Positions 1 through 7,659 of a DNA stretch of 64,000 bases are shown here, in pieces. This stretch comes from Gloeotrichia echinulata CP02 (GTDB taxonomy: Bacteria > Cyanobacteriota > Cyanobacteriia > Cyanobacteriales > Nostocaceae): assembly GCA_038087035.1 (NCBI GenBank), contig CP051187.1, positions 3,787,001-3,851,000 on the forward strand. The letters are read 5' to 3'. A program made the translations under genes and the position numbers. Each line of letters begins with the position of its first letter. Within the stretch, counting starts at the first letter, position 1. The notes under the pieces were generated by a model. That model ran no database searches. It was given only the letters and a program-made list of their open reading frames with translations, and was not told the origin of the DNA.

Positions 1-534
1 TTGCAGCAACGCTTCGGTGAAGTGTTTGTGATTCCTGAAGGTGGCAGTAATCTTAATGGTGTGCGTGGTTGCACAGAGATAGTTACACATGCTAGTTTAT
101 TTGATACTATATGTTTAGCCTGTGGCACAGGTACAACCCTAGCAGGTATCGCACTTTCATTACATCAAAGCCAGCGAGTTATCGGCTTTGGGGTGTTGAA
201 AGGCGGGGCATTTCTGGAACAGGAAATTCACAGCCTGCTGACAAATTACCCCAAATCAGGTTTGCCCGCACCCTGGGAACTGGTGTGTGATTACCACATG
301 GGCGGTTATGCTAAGGTCAACAATGAGCTGCTATTGTTCAGCCAGCAATTCCAAGAGGAACACGGCATACCCCTTGATTACGTATATACCGCAAAAATGT
401 TTTATGGTGTGATGGATTTGCTACAGCAGGGATTTTTTCCCAGAGGCGATCGCCTGCTGTTGATACATACCGGTGGCTTGCAGGGGAATGTTGGGATGGA
501 GTCAAGACTTGGCGAGAAAATTAGATCAGCTTGA
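1..534 (+). CDS. PLP-dependent deaminase/D-cysteine desulfhydrase family protein, 3' part
   Basis: This is the C-terminal 177 residues of a fold-type II PLP enzyme of the ACC deaminase/D-cysteine desulfhydrase family; the start and the PLP-binding lysine lie upstream of the window. The visible part has the glycine-rich phosphate-binding stretch ACGTGTTLAGIAL (about residues 40-52), the segment YTAKMFYGVMDL typical of the family, and the near-terminal LLIHTGGLQG motif. Members remove amino and sulfhydryl groups from D-cysteine or open ACC; the substrate here cannot be told. It converges with the channel gene on the other strand, the stop codons being 11 bp apart. The fold is clear, the substrate is not. 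Confidence 0.8.
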   Translation: MQQRFGEVFVIPEGGSNLNGVRGCTEIVTHASLFDTICLACGTGTTLAGIALSLHQSQRVIGFGVLKGGAFLEQEIHSLLTNYPKSGLPAPWELVCDYHMGGYAKVNNELLLFSQQFQEEHGIPLDYVYTAKMFYGVMDLLQQGFFPRGDRLLLIHTGGLQGNVGMESRLGEKIRSA

Positions 535-545
535 AGTCCCCATAT

Positions 546-1796
546 TTATGTTTTGGACTCTGGACTTTTGACCCTTGATTCTGGCATACTAACTACATCG
601 TCTTTTTTGCCATTGAACCATTTGTCATACAGGGCTTGATAGATGCCCTTTTCTTTCAGAGTCAGCAGCGCACTATTGATGCGCTTGCGGTAGAGACTGT
701 TATTAGGCAAAACAATACCATAGTTCTCTTCGTGGAACATACTGCCAACCACCTCTACTTTACCCTTGCCAGCATTGGCGGCGTAGTAAAGCAATACTGG
801 TGCATCAAACACTACAGCCTCAGCTTTTTTCGTCAGTAAAGCTTCGTATGCCTGCTCAATCTTCGGGACTTCTAATACCTTGATTTTCTGCTCACGCAGA
901 TATTCCGCCGCCGTGCTACCCGCAGTTGTCATCACCTTTTTACCAGCGAGATCCTCTATACCTTTGATATCTCCCTGAAGCTGTTGCACTGTCAATGAGG
1001 TGGTAATAGTAGCTGTAAAGTAGGCAACAAACAGCACTCCGATAAACATCCAGATGACTGCTATTACCCGTCCCATAGGCCCCTTTGGCATCTCATCAGC
1101 TTGGGTGGCTAGGGTCGAAGCCGCCCACCAAGAGGCTTTGAAAATGCCGGGAAAGTATGATTGAGGAATCATTCCGTCTGCGTGACCACGCTCAAACCAC
1201 CAAATAATGTGGGCGGCGATTAAAATTAGCACTAAGGCAATACCAATTACCTGCAACAGGGTAGGTGAGAAAAACATCTGCAGCAGATTGGGGAAAACAC
1301 TACCGCTTTTGTTTTGAGTTGGTACCAAAATCTGCAACCCCCCTGCAAACATGGGGTAGGAAAAATCAAATTTCTGTTCTCGTTCGGCTGTGATGGAAAT
1401 AGCTGCAATCCCGAAGTCTGTCTTACCTTGCTCAACCGCAGAGAGCAAATCTACCACTGTTGGATGTACAATAAACTTAGATGAAACCCCAATTTCACGG
1501 GCAATGTTACGCCAGAGGTCAATACTAAATCCCGACAGTTCGCCTTTATCCTCAATCACGAAGGGTGGTATGACTCGTGTCCCTACTTGCACTAATGGCG
1601 TTGGTGGCTGTTGTTGGCTAATCCCTGGAGACTCCAGCAGTAACAGCACTAGCATCAAGCTGACTAAACCCAGAAAGATATGCAATACAGGGAAACGCCA
1701 GCTTAGATGTTTGCTGTCATAAAAGCAATAGTTAACAATTGGTCTTTTCAGTCTGGCAATGATTTGGCGAAATTTACTAGCAAGCACCGCTATCAT
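546..1796 (-). CDS. Prokaryotic ionotropic glutamate receptor-like channel
   Basis: A 416-residue membrane protein with the layout of GluR0-type receptors: an N-terminal membrane segment (about residues 38-58), a periplasmic binding-protein lobe (PPFVIEDKGELSGFSIDLW), a first pore helix (about 180-200, ending HIIWWFERG), a re-entrant pore loop (FKASWWAASTLATQADEMP), a second pore helix (VIAVIWMFIGVLFVAYFTATITTSL), then the second binding lobe. The potassium signature TVGYG of Synechocystis GluR0 is absent; its place is taken by LATQAD, so the ion selectivity is unknown. The binding lobes resemble solute-binding protein family 3, suggesting an amino-acid ligand. No operon partner is visible. 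The exact start is uncertain because the N-terminal 35 residues are not typical. Confidence 0.8.
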   Translation of the reverse strand: MIAVLASKFRQIIARLKRPIVNYCFYDSKHLSWRFPVLHIFLGLVSLMLVLLLLESPGISQQQPPTPLVQVGTRVIPPFVIEDKGELSGFSIDLWRNIAREIGVSSKFIVHPTVVDLLSAVEQGKTDFGIAAISITAEREQKFDFSYPMFAGGLQILVPTQNKSGSVFPNLLQMFFSPTLLQVIGIALVLILIAAHIIWWFERGHADGMIPQSYFPGIFKASWWAASTLATQADEMPKGPMGRVIAVIWMFIGVLFVAYFTATITTSLTVQQLQGDIKGIEDLAGKKVMTTAGSTAAEYLREQKIKVLEVPKIEQAYEALLTKKAEAVVFDAPVLLYYAANAGKGKVEVVGSMFHEENYGIVLPNNSLYRKRINSALLTLKEKGIYQALYDKWFNGKKDDVVSMPESRVKSPESKT

Positions 1797-1890
1797 AGAA
1801 ATTTGTTTTATGGTCGTATCAAATACTACCCTATGACAAAATATTATGGGAGAAATTTCGGCACTTTTAAATAAACAAATATTCCATATG

Positions 1891-1954
1891 TAGGGTGCGT
1901 CAGGAGCGAGAAATCCAAGACAACGCCAGAAATTATTGGTACTGACGCACCCTA
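1891..1954. repeat. GGTGCGTCA inverted-repeat element, copy 1
   Basis: About 64 bp bounded by TAGGGTGCGTCA and its complement TGACGCACCCTA, with the internal stretch GAAATTATTGGTACTGACG shared with the copy at 13941. It is one of at least six copies in the window and sits between the channel gene and the methyltransferase gene. Confidence 0.8.
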
Positions 1955-1980
1955 CCCTATCGCACCTGCGGATAATTTAG

Positions 1981-2637
1981 TTATTTTTTGGAGTTCCCTG
2001 AGCTAGGTTTTATCCCAATCAATAGCGCCAATTCTAACCACTTCCAGTAGCAGTCCACATCATTAAAGCCAATTTGTCGTAGCCAACCCAGTTGTGTTTC
2101 TACGTCTAAAAGTTGATTCGAGGGGTCATCATTTTCCGGTACAATACCGAGTTGCTGCAAAAAATGCTCGTGTAGCGCGGGAGTTGGGGAAGCAACGTGT
2201 TCCAAATTGCAGAAAATTCCCCCAGGTTCTAGTATTTGGAAGATTTCAGTATATAGTGAAAGTTTGCGATGGTGGCTAACATGGTGGATAGCAAAGCTAG
2301 AGACAACGGTATCAAAAAAACCTAATTCAGGTAAGGGTTCATCAAAGTTATGTGCTAATACTTGCACCGTTGCATCCTGTGCAAAGCGAGTTTTTACCGC
2401 ATCGAGCATGGTTTGGGAAAAATCCACAGCCACGCTTTCAACTTGGGGACGGTCAATTTTCAGTAATCCGAGTAAGCGACCATCTCCGGTTCCCAAATCC
2501 AGAATCCGCTTTACAGTCTTGGGGACATGTTCTAGCAAGACTGCTTCACCTTCGGTGCGATGAGGTATTTTATCTGCTTTCGCCAGATAGCGTAAAGCAT
2601 GGTCAGCAGAACTCCAGAGGTTGATTTGATTAGTCAC
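1981..2637 (-). CDS. Class I SAM-dependent methyltransferase
   Basis: A 218-residue soluble protein with the class I methyltransferase core: motif I ILDLGTGDGRLLGLL (about residues 45-59), the acidic strand end AVDFSQTMLD that would hold the SAM ribose, motif IV FFDTVVSSFAIHHV, and a following segment ILEPGGIFCNLEHV typical of small-molecule methyltransferases. It has no transmembrane or signal segment. It resembles general methyltransferase domain 25/11 proteins. The acceptor substrate is not predictable and the neighbours give no pathway. It is transcribed alone, with repeat elements on the 5' side of the neighbouring channel gene and a 69-residue ORF upstream. Confidence 0.85.
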   Translation of the reverse strand: MTNQINLWSSADHALRYLAKADKIPHRTEGEAVLLEHVPKTVKRILDLGTGDGRLLGLLKIDRPQVESVAVDFSQTMLDAVKTRFAQDATVQVLAHNFDEPLPELGFFDTVVSSFAIHHVSHHRKLSLYTEIFQILEPGGIFCNLEHVASPTPALHEHFLQQLGIVPENDDPSNQLLDVETQLGWLRQIGFNDVDCYWKWLELALLIGIKPSSGNSKK

Positions 2638-2776
2638 AAAACACTACTCACAGGTATCCTACTACTCCAGTTTGCCAGTTAACACGACTTTCACACCAGC
2701 CGCCTAGGTAAACTCAGAGAATTACTATTAGAGTGAACAATTTTTGGGGAATTATGAAAATTATTGGACAAAGTTT

Positions 2777-2986
2777 TTAGTTGACTAATTCAACTGCAGC
2801 ATCCCATTTAAACCGGACTACGCATGAGACTGAACAGCCACGGTAATATTCAGTTGTGAATACTGAAAGTGTGATATTGGTCTGACCGGGATCTAAAATT
2901 TGTTTCACCTTGCAGATTTGCCTTTTGTTCTTGCAGTAGGCAATGATACGATCACCAGCCTTGATATCTAATGCTTTAATTTTCAA
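2777..2986 (-). CDS. Small hypothetical protein (69 aa)
   Basis: An ORF of 69 residues starting MKIKALDIKAGDRIIAYCKNK, with a composition that looks like a real folded beta protein: alternating hydrophobic residues, and a run KQILDPGQTNITLSVFTTEY reminiscent of small SH3-like or OB-like barrels. Three cysteines are scattered without a metal-binding pattern. I do not recognise the family and no function is proposed. It is isolated, in the same orientation as the methyltransferase gene downstream. Coding status is probable because the reading frame is free of the low-complexity repeats that fill nearby spacers. Confidence 0.55.
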   Translation of the reverse strand: MKIKALDIKAGDRIIAYCKNKRQICKVKQILDPGQTNITLSVFTTEYYRGCSVSCVVRFKWDAAVELVN

Positions 2987-3280
2987 TTTCTACTCAACCT
3001 CATCAATAAATTGGGTTAGCTAAAAGAAAAAGATACTGCTATACCTAACTCCCTTAACACTTACAATGCTTATTCACTATAGCATAAAATTAAAGTCTAA
3101 AATCATATCAAGAAATAAATTATTATGTCAATCTATCCAATTTATACTAAAAGTAATAGATATCTGGAAAAACTGCCAAAGTATGCCTGTGAGGTACAAG
3201 AACCCAACCCCCTAAGCGCAAGCGAGGAGCTTGCGCTGATTTAGCTCATTAATGTGAATTTTAGGCATTGATAATTAATA

Positions 3281-3363
3281 TCATGTTCGGATAAATACTT
3301 GTCATCGCGTACGAGCGCCGAAGGCTACGCGATGACATTTTATCAGCGATCAACCGAACATGA
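3281..3363. repeat. Palindromic MITE-like hairpin
   Basis: Outer inverted repeats TCATGTTCGG (3281-3290) and CCGAACATGA (3354-3363) enclose inner arms TGTCATCGCGTA and TACGCGATGACA, so the segment can fold into one long interrupted hairpin. No ORF is inside. It resembles a small non-autonomous element; mobility is inferred only from the symmetry. Confidence 0.6.
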
Positions 3364-3630
3364 GATAACAAAATATCCCATGTGTAGGGTGCGTCAGGTG
3401 AACTACTTAGACTTGCCTACGGCTGAAGTCTGAGCTTCCCAATTCATCAGGAATAGCCTCAAAAACTCCGTAGTTTTTTTGGTCTTACATTCCTTCCAAG
3501 GGCAGGAGTCCTGGTTCCCAAGACCCAAATTTTTTTCTGGCAACATATACCTATTAGCTTGGTTTTCGCTTATGGCATTGATGGTCAAGACAGTAAATAT
3601 ATTAGCAGAAAATCCTAGGAATTCGTCATC

Positions 3631-3673
3631 CATCCAGAATTTGTTTTTACCTGGTAAAAACAAATTCTGGATG
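3631..3673. repeat. Perfect 20-bp inverted repeat with 3-nt spacer
   Basis: The arm CATCCAGAATTTGTTTTTAC (3631-3650) is followed by CTG and then by its exact reverse complement (3654-3673). It lies inside the interrupted element at 3385-3788. As RNA it would be a very stable hairpin; it has no T-tract typical of an intrinsic terminator. Confidence 0.8.
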
Positions 3674-3717
3674 TAATCCTCATCCCCCACTCCCTATCCC
3701 CACCGAACTCACGAGTT

Positions 3718-3750
3718 GAGGGTGGGGACTTCCGCGATTCGTTAACGAGT
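3718..3750. repeat. GGTGGGGACTTCCGCGATTCG repeat half
   Basis: GGTGGGGACTTCCGCGATTCG with the following TTAACG recurs in reverse complement directly after apcE (37413-37438). It marks another dispersed short repeat. Its two copies are on opposite strands and 34 kb apart. Confidence 0.5.
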
Positions 3751-3809
3751 CGGGAGAATTTTTTTGATAATTAGTCATGACGCACCCTGCGAGTTTAGCA
3801 GCGCCTAAA

Positions 3810-4070
3810 TTAGGCATGTAAGTTAGCTTGTTCTTGTAACCACGGGTCTACAGGTTGTCCATCTTTGCGGCGTAACTCTATTTCTACTGCAATCACTTCT
3901 TTGGAACCTGGGGGAGCGGGTTTTTTATGGAAAATAATATTGTATTCCTCTGGATTATGATTGCGTTCTTTTAACCATTCCTGCACTTTGGTGGTGGCAA
4001 AAAATGATTGTCCTTGTTCAAACATCCGGGTAATCTGCATTTGTAGGGTATAAGGATTTATGCGACCCAT
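3810..4070 (-). CDS. Conserved hypothetical protein (86 aa)
   Basis: An 86-residue soluble protein beginning MGRINPYTLQMQITRMFEQGQ and ending PWLQEQANLHA. The sequence is highly charged and well balanced, predicted mixed alpha/beta, with no signal peptide or membrane segment. It looks like the short conserved cyanobacterial proteins found in single copy, but I do not know a functional name. It is transcribed in the same direction as dnaE, which lies about 2.8 kb upstream of it with its 3' end at 4248. The start ATG at 4070 is the only plausible one. Function unknown. Confidence 0.7.
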   Translation of the reverse strand: MGRINPYTLQMQITRMFEQGQSFFATTKVQEWLKERNHNPEEYNIIFHKKPAPPGSKEVIAVEIELRRKDGQPVDPWLQEQANLHA

Positions 4071-4247
4071 TTTTTCACCGCCTTTGTCAACTAATTTAAA
4101 GTTAGAGCGTTATCATACCTGCTTATAGGTACTGATATGGGGTAATGTGGGTAAAGATTACAAAACGGTACATAAATAAGTGTAATCTTAGACAGGGAAG
4201 GGAGTATTCCCCTCCTCGCTTGCGCTTAGGGGTTAGGGTTGGGGTTA

Positions 4248-6878
4248 TTATTCCGGTACCCCATGCACCTGCAGTAAATCTAATCCCCGTGCAAATATCT
4301 CATCAATCGGCAACATTTCCCCATCAGTAGTCATAAATTTATGGTCTTTAGTCGCCCGAATTACTGAACCATCTTCCAAACAATATTCAAATACTTCCTG
4401 TTGACCGCGATGATGCCACTGTACTACAGGTTGGGTGTAAATATTCCCATATTTATCAATACTATAGATATTGCATTCAATGTTCTTTTCCACAATTTCG
4501 CCAATGGGAAGCACGCCATATTCTACTGTGACAACTTCTGTATCATAGCTTAAACAATATTCCGCGAACTTCAACATATCCTTAAATAATTGCTCGGCTA
4601 CTTGCTTTTTCACGCCGTTTTTTGTTGAGCCATCGATAAACTTTTCCTGTTGCTTCTCCATTTCTGCAACTTTCTTTTTACCCATTGCGCGGCGTAGTAA
4701 GTCAGCTTGTCCCAGTGAATATCCCGCCATATCTTGAGCAATTTTCATGATTTGCTCTTGATAGACCATGATGCCATAGGTTTCATTTAATATCGGTTCG
4801 AGGATCTCGCTTTCATAGTCGATATTCTCCCTTCCATGTTTGCGGTTAATAAATTTGGGGATGAGTCCTGCATCTAAAGGGCCTGGTCGATACAATGCCA
4901 AAATAGAAGAAATATCTTCAATATTTGAAGGCTTCAAATCTCGGACTATCTGTTTCATCCCCGATGATTCTAATTGAAATATCCCTTCTAAATCCCCAGC
5001 TTCTAAAAGTTCATAAGATTTTTGCACATCTTTTGGTAAAACAGTATGTTCGCCTTTGGCTAGAATTTTCTGAGCCTTTCTTTCTTGACCGGTAATTTCA
5101 TCGGGGTCTAGACGATAGCCTTTATTTTGGGCAATTAAATCTATAGTATTTTGAATCAGGGTGAGATTCCGCAAACCCAGAAAGTCCATTTTTAACAATC
5201 CCAAAGATTCCAGGTCTTCCATAAAATACTGGGTAATAACTGAACCATCATTATTTTTTTGTAGTGGTACAAGTTCATCTAAAGGTTCAGCCGAAATCAC
5301 CACCCCAGCCGCATGGACGCCAAAAGTTTTGTTAGTCCCTTCAATTCGTATAGCCATGTCAATCCAACGGCGGACATTGGGGTCTGTGTCATATTTTTCT
5401 TTAAACTTTGGTTCCGGGGTTGTATCAGAAATCATCACCTTCAATTTTGTAGGTTTACCCCGAACTACAGGAATAAATTTCGCCATTTCATCGGCGTCTC
5501 TGTAGGGAACATCTAATACCCTGGCGACATCTTTTAAGACAGCTTTAGATGTCAGGCGGTTAAAAGTAATAATTTGGGCTACTCGCTCTTTCCCATATTT
5601 CTCAGTTACGTATTCAATTACTTTATCGCGCTGGTCGATGCAGAAATCCGTATCAATATCCGGCATAGATTTCCGTTCTGGATTTAAGAATCGCTCGAAT
5701 AGTAGCCCATGATGCACAGGGTCAATATTAGTAATTCGCATCGCATAAGCTACTAAAGAACCTGCGGCTGAACCGCGTCCTGGACCCACGGGAATGTTGT
5801 TATCTCTAGCAAATTTGATATAGTCCCACACAACTAAAAAATAGGTAGAAAAACCCATTTGTTGAATCATTTTGAGTTCGTATTCCAATCTTTCCTTATA
5901 GACTGGATCGACCTCATTACGGGATTTGCGATTTAATCTTTCTAAAAGTCCGTGCCAAGCTACTTCTTCAGCATAGGTATCAGGAGTATGACCAGAAGGA
6001 ATGGGTGGGGTGGGTATCTGCGGATCACCCATAATATTGTAAGGCTCAACTTTATCAGCCACTTCTTGAGTAGTCGCTATGGCTTTAGCGATGACATCAT
6101 CAGTTAAATGGTCACGAAATAGCAGCTTCATTTCTTCGCCAGATTTCAGATACTCAGTGCCGCTATAACGCATCCGATTTTCTTCAACAATTAGCTTACC
6201 AGTTTGAATACAGAGCAAAGCATCATGTGCTTCTACATCAAAGCAAGAAATAAAATGGGAATCATTAGTAGCAACAACTTTAATGCCTAGTTCCCGCGCA
6301 ATTTTGACAATTTCGACGTTAACAATACGGTCTTCTTGAGAGCCGTGGTCTTGAATTTCTAAATAATAATCATCAGCAAATACATCTTTATACCACTGGG
6401 CAATTTTTCGCGCTGCATCTGGTCTATTACTGAGAATTGCTTGGGGAATTTCGCCACCCAAACAAGCACTGGTGATAATTAAACCTTCATGATATTGTTT
6501 TAATAAATCTTTATTAATGCAAGGACGGGAAAAAATTCCTTTACCTTGAATACCTTGCAAATGAGAAATCGTAGTTAATTTGACTAAATTTTTGTACCCT
6601 TTGGTATTCTTAGCCAAAACAACTTGATGATATTTAGGACGGCGTTCTTGCTTTTCGATATCGCCATTAATGATATACATTTCATTGCCGAGAATTGGCT
6701 TAATATTCTTACTGCGACAGATTTTAATCAATTCCACCGCACCATACATCACACCATGATCCGTCAGAGCGATCGCCGTCATCTCCAGAGCGATCGCTCG
6801 ATCCACCAACTCTGGTAACTGACTGGCGCCATCAAGTAGGCTGTAATCACTGTGAATATGTAAAGGAACAAAGGACAT
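4248..6878 (-). CDS. dnaE: DNA polymerase III alpha subunit, N-terminal half, with N-terminal split intein
   Basis: This encodes the first half of the replicative polymerase. The PHP domain begins PLHIHSDYSLLDGASQ, the PHP motif ALTDHGVMYGA follows, and the palm catalytic aspartates are in MPDIDTDFCIDQRD. The extein part ends KFAEY (about residue 774) and is followed by 102 residues of intein starting CLSYDTE, after which the gene stops. The C-terminal half is expected from a separate dnaE-C gene, not present here; the two products would be joined by protein trans-splicing. I choose ATG 6878 over the upstream in-frame start (7016) because MSFVPLHIHSD is the normal N-terminus and TTGGAG lies just upstream. 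The total is 876 residues. Confidence 0.96.
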   Translation of the reverse strand: MSFVPLHIHSDYSLLDGASQLPELVDRAIALEMTAIALTDHGVMYGAVELIKICRSKNIKPILGNEMYIINGDIEKQERRPKYHQVVLAKNTKGYKNLVKLTTISHLQGIQGKGIFSRPCINKDLLKQYHEGLIITSACLGGEIPQAILSNRPDAARKIAQWYKDVFADDYYLEIQDHGSQEDRIVNVEIVKIARELGIKVVATNDSHFISCFDVEAHDALLCIQTGKLIVEENRMRYSGTEYLKSGEEMKLLFRDHLTDDVIAKAIATTQEVADKVEPYNIMGDPQIPTPPIPSGHTPDTYAEEVAWHGLLERLNRKSRNEVDPVYKERLEYELKMIQQMGFSTYFLVVWDYIKFARDNNIPVGPGRGSAAGSLVAYAMRITNIDPVHHGLLFERFLNPERKSMPDIDTDFCIDQRDKVIEYVTEKYGKERVAQIITFNRLTSKAVLKDVARVLDVPYRDADEMAKFIPVVRGKPTKLKVMISDTTPEPKFKEKYDTDPNVRRWIDMAIRIEGTNKTFGVHAAGVVISAEPLDELVPLQKNNDGSVITQYFMEDLESLGLLKMDFLGLRNLTLIQNTIDLIAQNKGYRLDPDEITGQERKAQKILAKGEHTVLPKDVQKSYELLEAGDLEGIFQLESSGMKQIVRDLKPSNIEDISSILALYRPGPLDAGLIPKFINRKHGRENIDYESEILEPILNETYGIMVYQEQIMKIAQDMAGYSLGQADLLRRAMGKKKVAEMEKQQEKFIDGSTKNGVKKQVAEQLFKDMLKFAEYCLSYDTEVVTVEYGVLPIGEIVEKNIECNIYSIDKYGNIYTQPVVQWHHRGQQEVFEYCLEDGSVIRATKDHKFMTTDGEMLPIDEIFARGLDLLQVHGVPE
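4251..4556 (-). other. N-terminal half of the DnaE split intein
   Basis: The 102 residues from Cys1 (codon TGT at 4554-4556) to the terminal Glu carry the Hint block A residues CLSYDTEVVTVEYG, block B ATKDHKF with the catalytic Thr and His, and the family-typical EVFEYCLEDGS. The similarity in layout to the Nostoc DnaE N-intein is plain. No homing endonuclease and no C-intein are encoded here. Confidence 0.95.
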
Positions 6879-7050
6879 ATAGGACTCCAAACACAAGCCA
6901 ACAACATCTCTAGAGGTATTCCACTGGTCTACCTGAGGGAGCAGGATTTTTTTAACCAACGGGATCTTAGAGTAGCGTAGTTTGCGAAATTTGGAATCCC
7001 AAGCGCGAAATATCAATAGTTACAGTGGAAACATCAAAACGCCTAAATAT

Positions 7051-7230
7051 CTAATGTTGTTGCGGTCCCTTGGCGTCACATTCCTTAGTCCAACAGCGTT
7101 CTAAAAGTTTAATTCGCCAAATAGCAGCGAAGCGTCGGGGATTCACTATCAATTCCGTCTCACGATTAAACAACGGTTGATTGAGATACTCCCAAAGAGG
7201 AAATTTAATTTTGTTGTGTTCTGTATTCAT
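7051..7230 (-). CDS. Small conserved-looking protein upstream of dnaE (59 aa)
   Basis: On the minus strand ATG 7230 to TAG 7051 encodes 59 residues: MNTEHNKIKFPLWEYLNQPL at the start, then FNRETELIVNPRRFAAIWRI and KLLERCWTKECDAKGPQQH at the end. Aromatic and basic residues alternate in a way that suggests a real small protein, and it precedes dnaE in the same orientation with about 170 bp between. There is no strong Shine-Dalgarno sequence. It is too short for common ORF filters. I do not recognise a functional family. Confidence 0.6.
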   Translation of the reverse strand: MNTEHNKIKFPLWEYLNQPLFNRETELIVNPRRFAAIWRIKLLERCWTKECDAKGPQQH

Positions 7231-7473
7231 AGGAAAAACATATTATAAACCCGTCTTGGCAGTAATTAGCACTTCCATATTTAGTTTGCATATGAGATAT
7301 ACAAATTAGATGTGTTTTAGCTTATAACCTCTGCCCGATACTGAATATATATTTAAATATCGCTGCATCTATATTCAGTTGTCTTGGTCAAAATTACGGA
7401 ATTTGACGAAAATTATTTTCCTAGGTCTCAAAAATAGCTGTAATCTTCGTCTCACGCAAAAACATCAAAAACA

Positions 7474-7569
7474 CCTACCCTGCGGGAACGCCTCCGGCGA
7501 ATGCGCCTACCCTGCGGGAACGCCTCCGGCGAATGCGCCTACCCTGCGGGAACGGCTTCGCCGAATGCG
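7474..7569. repeat. Three tandem copies of a 32-bp GC-rich palindromic repeat
   Basis: The unit begins CCTACCCTGCGGGAACGCC and ends GGCGAATGCG; copies lie at 7474-7505, 7506-7537 and 7538-7569. The third differs by GGCTTCGCC instead of CCTCCGGCG. Related blocks occur at 14240-14370, 38140-38310 and 62860-62930. The stretch 7231-7613 otherwise holds no gene that I can see. Confidence 0.85.
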
Positions 7570-7659
7570 TGAGATAAAACTCATCCCATTAATCAGCCCA
7601 AATATTGTCAGGTCTAATAATGAGTACCAGTCTTGCGATGGTTAATAGCAGTTACAGCA

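Larger units (their letters stand above)
3385..3788. mobile_element. GGTGCGTCA element interrupted by an IS200/IS605-type derivative
   Basis: The two ends of a GGTGCGTCA element (TAGGGTGCGTCA at 3385 and TGACGCACCCT ending at 3788) are about 400 bp apart instead of the usual 64. Just inside the left end, the minus strand reads GAAGCTCAGACTT, a loop, AAGTCTAAG, then TAGTTCAC. That is the same hairpin-plus-TTCAC form as the right end of the tnpB at 52926. The interior has no intact transposase; a minus-strand ORF (3403-3690) may be the residue of a TnpB tail. The interpretation is nested insertion of one element in another. Confidence 0.5.

Noticed and set aside
546..1796. Simple amino-acid ABC transporter binding protein
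   Set aside because: The two pore helices and re-entrant loop between the binding lobes are characteristic of glutamate-receptor-type channels, not of a soluble binding protein.
7470..7570. Possible CRISPR array (three 32-bp repeats)
   Set aside because: The copies are directly contiguous without spacers; it is a plain tandem repeat.
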